DNA of 64,000 nucleotides from Hydractinia symbiolongicarpus. Its lineage: Eukaryota; Cnidaria; Hydrozoa; Anthoathecata; Hydractiniidae. The stretch's first letter is position 1; every line of letters begins with the position of its first letter. Both the position numbers and the translations under genes were made by a program. The notes under the pieces are model-generated. The model did no database searches. It worked only from the letters and a program-made list of their open reading frames with translations, and was not told where the DNA came from. The stretch spans positions 6,384,001 through 6,448,000 of the forward strand of contig NC_079885.1 in NCBI RefSeq assembly GCF_029227915.1, written 5' to 3'. Positions 34,371-45,233 of this stretch are shown one piece after another.

Positions 34371-36720
34371 ACAGAAATGACCGCGGGTGGCGCTTTGTTG
34401 TATATCTCTAATGGCTTCACTTATAAGCCTAGATCTGATCTGTCGAACTTCATGTACTCATCAAAGATTTTAGAGTCTCTTTTTGTTGAATTTCGTTTTT
34501 TCGCAAGTCAAATATTATTGTTGGTTGCATTTATGAGCATCCTGGTATGCATATTGATACTTTTAACAGTGATTTTTATCTCCCTTGTTACAATCTGTAA
34601 GCAGAGAGAATAAAACACTATTATATAGGGTGACTTTAATATTGATCTCTTGAAATCGAATGTAAAACAAGAGATACCATCATATCTTGACATTGTTGGT
34701 TTTCATTTGATTTTCCCGCAGGTCCTTTTTCCGTTAATAGAAACCTCACTCGTATTGACAACAACTTTTTTCTCTCACTGAATATGAATGTATTACTGGA
34801 AATTTATTACATTCAATTTCTGATCAATTACCTTAATTCTAGCTAATGTTATCAACAGACAAACTCAATGTGGATGAAAATATTCCTGCCTCTTACCAGA
34901 ATTGGTCAAATTTCAAAAAAGAGAGTTTTCTTCGTTAATTCTCACTCACAAATTGGAGCGAGTTACTAAAACTTGATCAGAATAACGTTGATCCTTCTTT
35001 TGACTCTTTAATTCTATTACGAGTAGGCTTGTAGATCGACATTTACCCACAGTGAAATTGGGTAGTAGACAACTAAAATTGAGGTTTCAGAAACCTTGTA
35101 CATCTACTGGGATTTTAAAGTCTGTCTCTAAACGTGATTTCTTTTTTCGAAAGTTTGTGAGATCTAAAACTCTGGACTTAAAGTCTTTCGATAAAACTCA
35201 TTTTAAGCATTATAGAAACGTAATTGTTTCTCCATGTAGATGCAGCAAAACTAACCACTTTGCAAATTACTTTGAATTTCATTCAACAACGTTAAAATAT
35301 TTGGCAAGGTGTCAGAGATATCATATCTCTTTAAGTCATCTAAAGCTACCCATCCCATATCCTCGAGAATAAACGGTGCTGTCAATTCTAACCCTGCTGA
35401 TTTAGCAGATTCTTTTAATTTATACTTCTCTTCAATTGCAGAATCCATAAGGTCTATCGTTCCTCCTTCTTCTAAAAATTTCTCTTTTTCCCTTAAACGC
35501 TCCAACTATAATTTCCTGTTTCTTTCTCCAGTTACTCCTGAAGAGGTCTCAAAGACTATTCTCTTTTTGTCCATAAACAAATCGTCTGGTACCAACAGTA
35601 TTCCAGTTAAAATTCTAAAGCTTGTTAACCATGATATTTCTTTTCCATTATCAGATATCATAATCTTTCACTAAAGGCCAATTTCCTTCAACTCTTAGAC
35701 TTTCTAAAGTTATTCATGTCTTTAAAAAGGGATCACCCCTTGAAACTTCAAACTATCGTCCTATTTGGTTTCTCTCTAATGTTTAAAAAATATTTGAAAA
35801 GCCTACGTACTCTCGTTTAGTTTCTTCTCTTGACTCTCACAATATCATATATTCTCGTCAACACAGCTTTCACAAATCATATTCAACCACACATGCTCTA
35901 AATAATATTTTTGAGCGGATCAGGCGACATCTTGACAAGGGTGATGCCGCTGTTGGTGTATTTGTCAATCTACAAAAAGCATTTAACACCATAGACCACT
36001 CTATTTTGCTATCTAAACTTTCACACTAGGGTGTTGTTAAACGATGGTTTTATTTTTATCTCTCATCTCGTTCACAGTTTGTCTCTGTTGCCACTTGTAA
36101 GTCTGACGTCAAAACTGTTTTACACGGTGTAGTCACAAGGTAAAATGATGTTGAGCATGTATTTATATAATTGCAGAGGATCGAAATTAATTAAATTTTA
36201 ATTTTTATGAATTTCGATCCTCTGCAATTATATAAATACATGCTCAACATCATTTCACTTTGCCCGATGATGGGAGAAGGATCTCCCGAAACGTTGCCTA
36301 CTAAACTATCATGTTCAAGAAATGATAAACTTTCCACAGTAATATGAATACTGAACAGACAAACCGAAATAATATCTTCAATAATAGTATTTTTGTTCAC
36401 CAGTTTCTTAACTCTAAATTTCCATCTGACCTTCATAACACTATCAATTTCACAAAGATTACACACATTTATAGTACCCAAAATAAAGCCTTGAGTATAT
36501 TAAAAATTCCCAAATTAACTCTAAATTCTATGGTAGAAATTCGCTGTGTGCGCTGCCAATTTTTCAGCGGAACGTTTTTCAGCAACTCTTCCCCAACGCC
36601 CAATTATCAAATCTTACACTATGTAAATCGAAGTGCCTGGTTACATCCTACTTTCTCTACAAGTACACATAGAATTTTTATATTGACTAAATCCTTATTC
36701 AATAGCTTTTATTGAAATGA
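34371..36720 (+). mobile_element. LINE (L2/CR1-like), opposite to the BEL element
   Basis: Plus-strand pieces: an endonuclease start GGALLYISNGFTYKPRSDL (34383 onward), a GDFNID-like piece (about 34630), the RT entry AINGAVNSNPADLADSFNLY with INKSSGTNSIPVKILK (35370-35630), then LETSNYRPI, then FVNLQKAFNTIDHSILLSKL (about 35958-36027). A C-terminal part HQFLNSKFPSDLHNTINFTK lies at 36397-36456. The catalytic ADD region is missing; a palindrome (36143-36255) sits where it should be. The element splits BEL between LGIEWDKDVL and NKNEFVYQ. Confidence 0.8.
36143..36255. repeat. Palindrome, 46-nt arms
   Basis: 36143-36188 and 36210-36255 are reverse complements with no mismatch that I can see; the spacer is 21 bases. 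It lies inside LINE sequence at the point of the missing RT core. Just beyond the right arm, 36263-36293 reads CCCGATGATGGGAGAAGG then ATCTCCCGAAACG, a second small hairpin with GATGA and GAAAC flanks. Confidence 0.9.
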
Positions 36721-36889
36721 TGACCTATATTTTTTTATGGTTATGTACTTTTTAAAAAACATTTCTTTTTTCTCCCCACGTTTATTTTATTTATTTTTCT
36801 GTTTATTGTTGTTTTCTCTTGTGTTAATGGTGGCCATCCTCACCTGTTTAGTTTTTAACTATTGGAATTTTCTCCTTGTCGATTAGATT

Positions 36890-37700
36890 AAATATTTGTT
36901 GTAACTTTTGGCTTTTTTGACAGAACATCTTTATCCCATTCTATTCCAAGCTTAAAAATACTATCGCTTTGTAAATTCATTTGAGATTCTAAAAATGTTA
37001 TGTCATCATCTTTTTTGTTAACTTTACTCGTTTCTAAATTTTCTTTTTGGTCAAAATATTTTTGCATTTCTTTGTTGTTGCTAACCCATTCTTAAGCAGC
37101 AGATATGATTTCTCTCGCCCTTTCATAAAAATACATTCCCTTCATCCACAGTTTGTGTCCCGGAAGTAGTGTCATTAACGTAAAACTCTTAAATAAATCT
37201 TTCTACAAATTCTCTGTCAGACTCACTGCACTTATTCAAACGATGTCTTATGGTGCCACCCAATAAAAAAGGACTGCTAGTTATACCAAATAATACCCTA
37301 AGAAATCTGAAAATAATAACTTTCGCCTCTTTCTCACTCGTAACATCATCATACCATAAAAAACGTAAAAAATCTCTATATTTATCTGCAATTTCGACAT
37401 TTAAGAACGCTTGTTTAATATCAGCTAATATTGCTATGTAATTAAACCTAAATTCCCATAAAATATCAAATATGTCGGATAACAGATTCTGTCCAGAATG
37501 TAAGCAGTCGTTAAGAAACGGTCCAGTAGTGGTACAAGAAGCATCAAACACAGCTCTTATTTTAGTCGTTTCCCTTTGTGTACGTACTAAAGTCTATGTG
37601 GGAGATAGTAAACATCACCTAACGGCTTATCTATTTCATCAGGTCTTACGCTTTTAATAATCTTGTTTTGTTCATAGTCCTCAAATATAGCGTCATAGTC
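36890..37700 (-). pseudogene. BEL/Pao reverse transcriptase region
   Basis: A frame near 37700-37560 reads DYEQNKIIKSVRPDEIDKP and YYLPHR. 37551-37189 reads VFDASCTTTGPFLNDCLHSG-type residues, then AILADIKQAFLNVEIADKYR and LRFLWYDD, which is BEL/Pao RT motif A. After a stop come EFYVNDTTSG (the catalytic DD box seems changed to ND) and LGIEWDKDVL. The reading ends where the opposing LINE starts. The 5' side is cut at an ATTAATT repeat near 37705-37750. Confidence 0.83.
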
Positions 37701-40139
37701 TTTTATTAGTTTTATTAATTATTAATTATTATTAATTATTAATTATTATTAGAATGGAATGAACTTTCACTTTCATAATACCCGCACAAAATCCTCACTT
37801 TTAATACTCAAATAGTTATATATTTTATAAAAAAAACGAAAATTGTGGCAGTGAAACAATTCGTTTGAAAGTAGAATTGTAGAAAATGTTCAGCAAAATA
37901 TAAAGCATATAATTATATTTTTTTCAAAAAGCTGGATTTAAGTCACTTTTAGAATGACTGTGCAACAATTATATAAATTTTAATGAAATAAAATTGAAGA
38001 GAACAAAACTTTAATAAAAAAAAAAAAAATTGACAAAATTAGAAAATCTGAGCAAACACTTAAATTGTGGCAAGACCGCTAATATTTTTAAATTATGATT
38101 TTAAGAATTTTATTAATGGATTCTTTAAGTTATATATAAAAGTTTATATCTTCAATATTTTCTTTATTTTGCTTTTTTACAAAAGTGTATACATTGTATA
38201 TTTCATTACTTTTTATCATCCACAAAAGTAGAATTTTTTCAAATCTTTTGTCTTTTACAAAAATTTATGCTCTTACATAATACTAAAAACGTAAATAAAA
38301 ACACATTTTCGGATAATGTTTTTTTTTTTGTTTTGATCTTTTTTTTTTCTTTTTTTTTTGCCGTTGAAGAATTTACAGTTTTCCGTAAAAATAAAATACA
38401 AATCTTAAGCTATTATATCGTATAATCTAAATATAGGATTGCATATGCTGAAAATATTAGCTAGAGAGGTAAAAAATGGCAGGAGCGAGAAGAAAATTTG
38501 CGGAAATAAATTCTACAAAACAAGATAAAAATTTTTGTGTGATATAAACATTCTATTACTGAAAAATTATATAAATAAAATAAAACATTTTTCTATCATC
38601 ATTATTCAAACAGTAAATTTTTATCAAAATGCCTTTTGATTGCAAACTTTATCATTTTTATGGCATATTAATTACAAAAGTGTGCAACACAAAAATTGCG
38701 TTTGATTCCAAGAAATAAGAAAAAATTTTGCCCATCGATTATTAAATATATCTTTTCTGTGCTAACAAGTCCATTGTGTATCACAAATCTGATTATACGA
38801 TGCAGTTCATATTGCTCAGTTGGCAGATCAACCTGGTTCAAAAATCATTTTTTATTCGAAAAGTCAACCCAGGAAATGATCTATATATAGTGTTCTGTTT
38901 TTAAAAATATAGGTGTAAACAAACCAGCAAAATACACATAGAATTGTCAATGAGTGTTTGATTCAGCTACCAATGGTTTCCTAATTCAAATCTAAGGTTT
39001 TTGTCTTTGATTTAATTAAAATCCCTTAATACAGAAAATACTCTTACTTTTTGGCAAAATAAAACTGATAAGAAATGTAAAACATAACATGGTTGTTTCT
39101 TTTTGTTTTAGCTTGCAATATGCATGTTTTTGCTTTTTCAACCTGACACTGGCTTGCTAAGTGATATTATATGAATCCAGTCAACTAACCGATTGAACTC
39201 ATCCTGAGTTGGAGCCAACTGGCTTTAGGAGAGTTGGCCTGCTTTATATAATGTCAAAAAAAAAATTAGTAGTGGTCTATTTTATGCCAGCTGGTTAACT
39301 TAATTACAAATGGGTCAATCCATCTTATATAATAAAGCTCTAGGCTGGTGTAACAAAACAGTTTTCACAGAAAAAAAACTAGCTATTTCTATATAGCTAG
39401 AGATAGATAGATGGCACCTTTCTTTGAGTCTTGCAGTAGTAGAAGCCAATCTGGTTAAACGGCAATATACTGGATAAATAGTTAGCTAACCAGTGTGCTA
39501 AATTTGTATGTGCAGTGCGATTCTCACTTATTGCTAGCTATATAGCTATAGCTAAAACTACCAGCTAAGCTACAAAACAGAGACTTAACTAAGTTTCAGT
39601 TTTACATGTAGATTAAACATTAAAGAGTTTTTTAAAAATTTAAATAAGTGTTTTGGACTTGCAATAGAATTTCTTTTCAGGCTCTTCCCACTGTACTGTC
39701 AGATCCGCTTCTCAAGTTGTGCCTAATCACGTACCCAATTAGGTCCCGACAAGCGATAAGTCAAATTTAAAACGGCTAAAAAACAAACTGTCACAAAAAT
39801 ATGCCACATATAGTGGCATGTTTTCATCACGCAACCAGACAGGTCAGAGCTACCTTCCAGGTTTTAATCTCAAAGAGCTCTGGGGATGAGAATGAGTTCA
39901 TTCGTATGGGAGAAAAACAACAACATGAACGTGTGTTTTAAATTTTGTTTGCAACTCTCCCTTTGATGTTAACGGCAACTTGTTTTAGTCAAAGCATGCT
40001 TTATTTTTATACTAAGCTTTCTTTATTCTAGTTCGAACCATCGTACGTTTTTCTTCTTTTTAAAAAATATTGTTGACAACAACATTAACTTTATATACTC
40101 GCTCGACAACAACAGTTTTTTTTACATTTTAGATTCCAA
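37701..40139. other. No gene recognised; AT-rich, simple repeats
   Basis: Contains an (ATTAATT)n-like tract at 37705-37752 and T runs near 38315-38360. I see TAGCTA-rich stretches near 39380-39570. No gag sequence for the BEL element and no other ORF with motifs is visible. Confidence 0.45.
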
Positions 40140-40696
40140 TTAAGGGCGGGGCAAATCGAGGCAACTTTTTGAGCAACATTACCCGTCAACATTTGTTGAT
40201 GAACATATTGAGTCGATTTGCTATGAGTATCAACATATTGATGAAGAAAAAAAACTGTTGATCAAAATTTATTAACTTTTTTATGAATGTTGATCAACAT
40301 TGTTGATGAGTTTTGTATGTTGCTACGAATTGCTATAGCAATCAACATTTCTGGCAACATTTTTCAGTATTTTTGAATCATTTAATTACAAATTCGAATG
40401 TTCTAGCACGAATTCGAATGTTTTTATACGAGTGTATACACGAATTGCATGAAAATAAAATCAAAACATAGAGATACAGTAGAGTCTCCATAACTCGAAC
40501 AGCCACGGGGAAAAGGAAATCGTTCGAGTTATGGAGACATTCGAGTTGTAGAGGTTTTCAACTTTTAGCGCAATATCCTCCCTTTACGTGAACCAGCTGG
40601 ATAAAAACGTTATATTTAATCTTAAGTCTAACTTTAAGGGGGCTATTAGGTTAATGAAAGTCAAAACAATACATGAAATAATGAATTTTTTAATGT

Positions 40697-41596
40697 TTAT
40701 TTAGAAAAGAAGTCGGTGATAACTGTTTGCTTACAACTCATTACAAAATCTTTGGCGATATTACGATTCAAGTCCCTTAGGGAAGCTATCATTTCTTCTC
40801 CAAAATGTGAAAAAATACTCAAGTCTTCGAGGACGTTGATAGCTGTACGCACTTGCTCGGCCGTCGGTCTTGTGATCTTATCTTCTTCCTCCTTGTCTTC
40901 TTCGTCGACCTCTTCTAATTCTTCGTCTTGAGTCCCAGTGATCTCAGCTATGATGTCATCGAGAACTTCGGAGTCGATTTTTCCTCGTCCAAGGCTTTTA
41001 TCAATTTCCGCACTGCTAGCGATCGATATTTTGCTTTCAGGGCGCGGATAATTCCTTGGTCCATAGGTTGGGTTCGGGACGTGGTATTTGGAGGAAGAAA
41101 GATCAATTCTACCCATTCCAGGTTTTCAACATGAGGATGTGCGGTACAATTGTCAATAATCAAAGCAATTTTTCGCTTAGAGACAGAGAATTTTCGATCA
41201 AGCTCGCGTACCCACTCTTCGAACAGCTCTCCAGACATCCAACTCTTCTTTTGCGAACGGTATCGACAGGGTAGTGTTTTGACACCTTTAAAGCAACGAG
41301 GGTTGGCGGACTTGCCGATTACAAACATTGGCAATCGTTCCCCCAAGGCATTACCAGCAGCTAAACCAGTAAGTCTAACTTTGCTGTGTTTTCCTTCAGA
41401 ACACTTATCACCTTTCATATGCAAAGTTTTATTGGGAAGGCATTGAAAGAAAAGCCCAAATTCGTCGGCGTTAAAAATGTCTTCCAGAGGATAGCGGGAG
41501 AGAATGGTTGGTAATGTTGTCTCCGACCATGGCGCTGTCATTTCCTCAGTGACGGACCGTGATTCTCCAGCGATGGTTTTGAAGGATACTCCATAC
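40697..41596 (-). pseudogene. pogo/Tigger transposase, exon 2 (one frameshift)
   Basis: It is the catalytic exon, entered after an acceptor TTTCAG at 41597. It opens YGVSFKTIAGES, continues FNADEFGLFF (first D), ALIIDNCTAHPH (second D) and TSRTQPMDQGIIRALKAKYR (third D), a DDE/DDD transposase. The frame then runs out at 40948. The next frame carries on from VLDDIIAEITG through an acidic E/D run to an end TVITDFFSK, typical of Tigger C termini. So one base is missing or extra near 40985. The enzyme cuts and reinserts elements with matching ends; this copy needs the frame restored to work. Confidence 0.85.
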
Positions 41597-41824
41597 CTGA
41601 AAGGAATGAATGAGAAAAACGTTTATCTCTGTAGTTGTGACTAGTGTAGATGGAGCTTTACATTTTGTTTGATTCGAATCATGGAATTCTAAATTTAGAA
41701 TGCCATGGCCATGATTCGAATAGAAAACATTCGATTGTTACCATGTTTTGATTTGTGAAAGAATTCGAATAGAAAAAGATTCGATTTTTACCAAGTTTCG
41801 AAGTTTTGACGAGTGAAAGAAAGC

Positions 41825-42271
41825 ATGGAAGCCATGAAAGTCCAACAAGTCAAAAGATTAACAGACATTATTTGTTGTATAGAACTTCCTATCATTAAAC
41901 TTATTACGTACGAAATCGACGCTTTTGTCATGGGGTATCATGTTTATAAAAGTAATTGGACACCCTCTGTTGGAGATGAATTTTATGGTTTCATGGAACC
42001 AACAAATAAAATGGATAAATATGCAGTTACAGTCAAGAAAAATGATGGAGAAATCATTGGACATCTACCACTAGGAAAGTCAGGACGCTTTGCAAAAGTC
42101 ATATTTTACTTTCTGAAGAATGACAGCTTCAATGTTTGCAAAATAACAATTACTGGAAAGTCATTGAATGCTGGTGATGGATTAGGGATGAAAGTCCCAT
42201 ACAAATTATCCTTCCTCTCTGAAAGAGAGTCTATTGATATTTTGAAAAAACAACTACCAAAGCTATTGTAA
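41825..42271 (+). CDS. HIRAN-domain protein, antisense in the pogo intron
   Basis: An intact 148-codon frame from ATG at 41825; four upstream codons open to a GTG are not a likely start. Residues about 37-131 fit the HIRAN pattern: GYHVY, then GDEFYGFMEPTNKMDKYAV, then KNDGEIIGHLP, then GRFAKVIFYFLKND. HIRAN domains bind 3' DNA ends or damaged forks in HLTF/Rad5-type proteins and also occur alone. It is wholly inside the 732-base transposase intron, on the other strand. Two 55-base direct repeats (about 41710-41820) precede the start, and a small hairpin (42285-42304) follows the stop. Its role is unknown; it could be element cargo or a nested insertion. Confidence 0.75.
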   Translation: MEAMKVQQVKRLTDIICCIELPIIKLITYEIDAFVMGYHVYKSNWTPSVGDEFYGFMEPTNKMDKYAVTVKKNDGEIIGHLPLGKSGRFAKVIFYFLKNDSFNVCKITITGKSLNAGDGLGMKVPYKLSFLSERESIDILKKQLPKLL

Positions 42272-42328
42272 CATTTTTTTAGATTTTATCTTCACGAAGA
42301 TAAACAAACAAAATCTTAGTCAACTAAC

Positions 42329-42714
42329 CTGGTTTTCCATTTAGCCATCCACCCCTGAGAAGCTTGAAATGACTCGACACCCAACGCTTCGGCAAACTCA
42401 AGAGCTTTCTCTTTCAGCATCGAGCCACTGATTGGGATATTCTCACTCCTCATCATAAGTAACCATTTATGAACAGCTTTGTTCACATCTTCAAATTTTT
42501 CTGGCTTTGATCTCTTCGATGTTTGCCCGTTGTTAAACTGCTTGTAAATCTTTTCTTTATTTTTTTTCCAAGTTGACAGGGTGCTTGGAGGAATTTTGAA
42601 CTCTTTTGCCACATCCTTTGGCGCAGTACCCTTTTCCAACGCTTTAAGAGCTTTGTACTTGATTTTGCACGACTTATTGTCAATTCGACGCTTTGATCCT
42701 GCCACAGACGACAT
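42329..42714 (-). CDS. pogo/Tigger transposase, exon 1 (DNA binding)
   Basis: ATG at 42714. An HTH of the psq/CENP-B type (residues about 10-60: KIKYKALKALEKG, DVAKEFKIPPSTLSTWKKNK) is followed by a second CENP-B-like HTH (about 70-128: VHKWLLMMRSENIPISGSML, GWMAKWKTR). The exon ends CCAG/GTTAGT, a good donor, and joins exon 2 in frame as WKT-R-YGVSF. The upstream open codons to 42864 lack similarity and probably are not translated. Confidence 0.88.
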
Positions 42715-43424
42715 TGTTATGAGAGTGTCTTTCTTTTGAAATTCTTTAGATTTTCTCGAAAACGTTCGAAAAAGACGTTCGAAAGGTTTGGATGACGCAT
42801 CATTAATCATTCGAATTAATAATAAGGCCTGCAAAACACGTATTAACAAGATTTTTAGACCCAATTTATCAGGAAAACTGTTCGAATTTTGATTATGATG
42901 TCAGAAAATTCGAGTTATGGAGAGAAAAGTCTCCAAGGGACAAAAAAATTTGTTCGAGTTAGGGGAAGATTCGAGTTATGGAGGTTCGAGTTGTAGAGGT
43001 TTTTTTATAAGAGTTTATTAGGAAATTTTCACGGTGCCAACGAATTTGTTCGAGTTAAGGAGAGGTTCGAGTTATAGAGGTTCGAGTTATGGAGACTCTA
43101 CTGTATATTCAATTTGAAAATGGCGGAAGTCACTGCTTCAGCTGATCCTGCAACTACCACTGCTGGTAAACAAAAATTTAAATGGAACAATGAATTAGTG
43201 GAGGAACTCATTGACCTTCTTCCTCTTCCCTTCTTTGAATCCATTTTCTGTTAGGGCCTTGCTTTCTTTTTTCATCGTCATCTGTTACCAATGACAGCAT
43301 TAAACATGTTGCAGCTTTCTTTTCCGCTATTTTGAAAAAAGAGAATGAATAGCCATGTTTCAGAAGAATGTAGTTGCTCAAAATGTTGACCGAGAATGTT
43401 GATCGATTTGCCCCGGGCTTAACA

Positions 43425-44003
43425 TTCATATTTGAATACGACCTTTGCCAACCTCATGATGAGTAAACATTGGCATGCTTTGTTTAAAATAACTTCTTGC
43501 AGGATTAATTTGAAAAAGAGAGAACCATCTTCACTATGGTTTTCCTTTTTAAGTTGTTTAAGATCTTGTTTCTGTGAGATACGGCGCACACATGGTAAAC
43601 CGGGGGTAAAATTACATTATTTTACCCATGACAACCCCGTACGGCTGATAGAACTCCCCTCACCCCGGAAAGAAATAAACCCCCATTTGGCAACTTTTTT
43701 AAGTTTAGTAAATTTTAGCGTAACGTCATGCTTTTCCACAAAAAAAATATAGAAAAAGTTATATTGTTGAAACAAAAACAACAACAATCCTATCTTTTAA
43801 AAAAGTGCATGAAGCTAGCTAACAAGTTTTTAATGTGCTTGGTACGTAATATTTCATCATCTTCTCTAATATCAAAAAGGCAACAAATTCCTTGGGACAA
43901 GGGTGGGAAAACCTTACTGATCATTTGCACCAATTCTTGCCTATTGCGCGAAACTACTCCTTAAAGTCTCTATGAAATCCCTAAAGTTGGGAAAGTATAA
44001 AAA
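43425..44003. other. No gene or element recognised
   Basis: Open frames at 43432-43964 have no motif. A GC-richer patch near 43595-43670 (CCGGGGGTAAAATTA, CTCACCCCGG) may be a transposon fragment. Confidence 0.4.
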
Positions 44004-44129
44004 CTATTCGTTAACCCGTGGAAAAATCCACGGGATCGCCGTCCTTTATATATTGCATTTCGTGTTCCGTAACAAAAAGAGAAACAGACGCACAAACAAA
44101 CAGACGGAATACTGGTATTATTAAAGACA
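44004..44129 (-). mobile_element. Short Helitron-like element, 126 bp
   Basis: On the minus strand it starts TGTCTTTAATAATACC (second base changed from C). It ends with the hairpin CCCGTGG-ATTTTT-CCACGGG and TTAACGAATAG, so CTAG has become ATAG. Same family as 18779-19211 but opposite orientation. It abuts the next copy at 44130. Confidence 0.68.
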
Positions 44130-44252
44130 CTAGCCGTTAACCCGTGAAAAAATACACGGGGTCGCTCGTCTTTTAGATATCAAATTTCGTGTTTCCGTAA
44201 CAGACAGACAAACAAACACAGAAACAGACAGACGGAATACGGCTTTTACTGA
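44130..44252 (-). mobile_element. Short Helitron-like element, second of pair
   Basis: The minus-strand 3' end is intact: GTGTATTTTTTCACGGG then TTAACGGCTAG at 44130. The 5' end is eroded (TCAGTAAAAGCCGTATTCCG). Joined head to tail with the 126-bp copy. Confidence 0.65.
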
Positions 44253-44259
44253 AGGAGTT

Positions 44260-45233
44260 TCGCATTGTTCTTGGAACATGAAACTTACAATATAACTTTA
44301 TTTATCAAAATATTTCTGTATATTTTGAACACGTGGTTAATTTGATTTCTCGATTTTTCGTGTTTGCCCAAAAATCAAGTTTTCGGGCAATTTCTTACAT
44401 TTTTTTCCATCCGAAGTGTGCAAAAACCTAAAAAGTGGGTAAAAAACTTTTATCTGTTAGAATCTTTAAACAGAATGTGAAAATTTTGCTCTAGAACCAA
44501 AGTAATTAAATTTGGCCAGTATCGTTTAACTTAAAAGAAAAAAGTTTGAATCAATAAATCAAATAAATTGATCTTTTCCTGTTTAGATTTTGTTAATATA
44601 AATAAAACTTATGAAAAGTGGTTTTTCCATAGCTAGCTATATAATTTACTTTGTGTTGTCTTTAAGAGAGCTAGCTAAAGCTATTAGGCATATCTTACTT
44701 GTATATTGTATATACTAGTTAATGTAAAAAGTAAAATAACCGACGTTGTACTTTTTACTACATAACACGTCTCGAATGTCAAAAAAAACAAAAAAAAATT
44801 GTCCTGGGAACTAGGTTGGTTTCGTAATCCATTTAATGAACGTTTTTATTTCTTTAAGTTACCTCATTAAAATAGCATAACATGCACAAGTGGTTTCCTG
44901 AGCAACGTGTTAAGTCAGCGAATCAAGTATATTAGAAACGGAAATTTTCAGACGGGAAAACTTTCGGATTTTATTTTGGACGAAAAATTTTTCGTGCGAA
45001 ATTTATGTCTGCCAAAACTTTTTTTTAAAAAAGGACCACTGCACAGAAATCATAAAATAGGGTAATCAGAAAATCTATAAAAAATGCAGTTTGTGAACTT
45101 CTTATTTTCCTTATTTCCACCGTTGGCTGAGGCTCTATTTAAAGTTGGATCCTGAAGACCTTTTTTTAGATCTTGATTGAACATGTGTACACTATAAATG
45201 CTCCTAGCTATTTTGTGTGTCATTTATCTCATC
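44260..45233. other. No gene recognised; transposon-end-like motif
   Basis: AT-rich. GTCCTGGGAACTAGGTTGG at 44801-44819 is one of at least four similar strings in the window (see findings). Otherwise nothing supportable. Confidence 0.4.

Larger units (their letters stand above)
40477..43103 (-). mobile_element. pogo/Tigger-type DNA transposon, 2627 bp
   Basis: Perfect 24-bp terminal inverted repeats begin CAGTAGAGTCTCCATAACTC (40477-40500 and complement 43080-43103) and are flanked by TA (40475-40476, 43104-43105), the Tc1/mariner/pogo target. TTCGAGTTAT(G/A)GAG-like words recur inside both ends (40522-40552, 42910-43095), probably transposase-binding sites. It encodes a two-exon transposase on the minus strand and a HIRAN-type ORF on the plus strand within the transposase intron. 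Clean ends indicate a young insertion. Confidence 0.93.
40144..43418. mobile_element. Harbinger-like DNA element containing the pogo element
   Basis: Ends GGGCGGGGCAAATCGA and the complement TCGATTTGCCCCGGGC are inverted with two mismatches, flanked by TTAA on both sides (40140-40143, 43419-43422). The subterminal DNA is rich in CAACAT/GTTGAT words. After the nested pogo element, 43120-43230 reads MAEVTASADPATT then KFKWNNELVEELIDLLPLP, a Myb/SANT-like DNA-binding start as in PIF/Harbinger elements. No DDE gene is present. PIF/Harbinger normally duplicates TWA; TTAA would also suit piggyBac, so the class is tentative. Confidence 0.55.

Noticed and set aside
41813-41824. A start for the HIRAN ORF at 41813
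   Set aside because: The codon there is GTG; the first ATG is at 41825, which is the expected animal start.
42715-42864. N-terminal extension of the pogo transposase
   Set aside because: The residues upstream of ATG 42714 show no family similarity and lie in subterminal transposon DNA.
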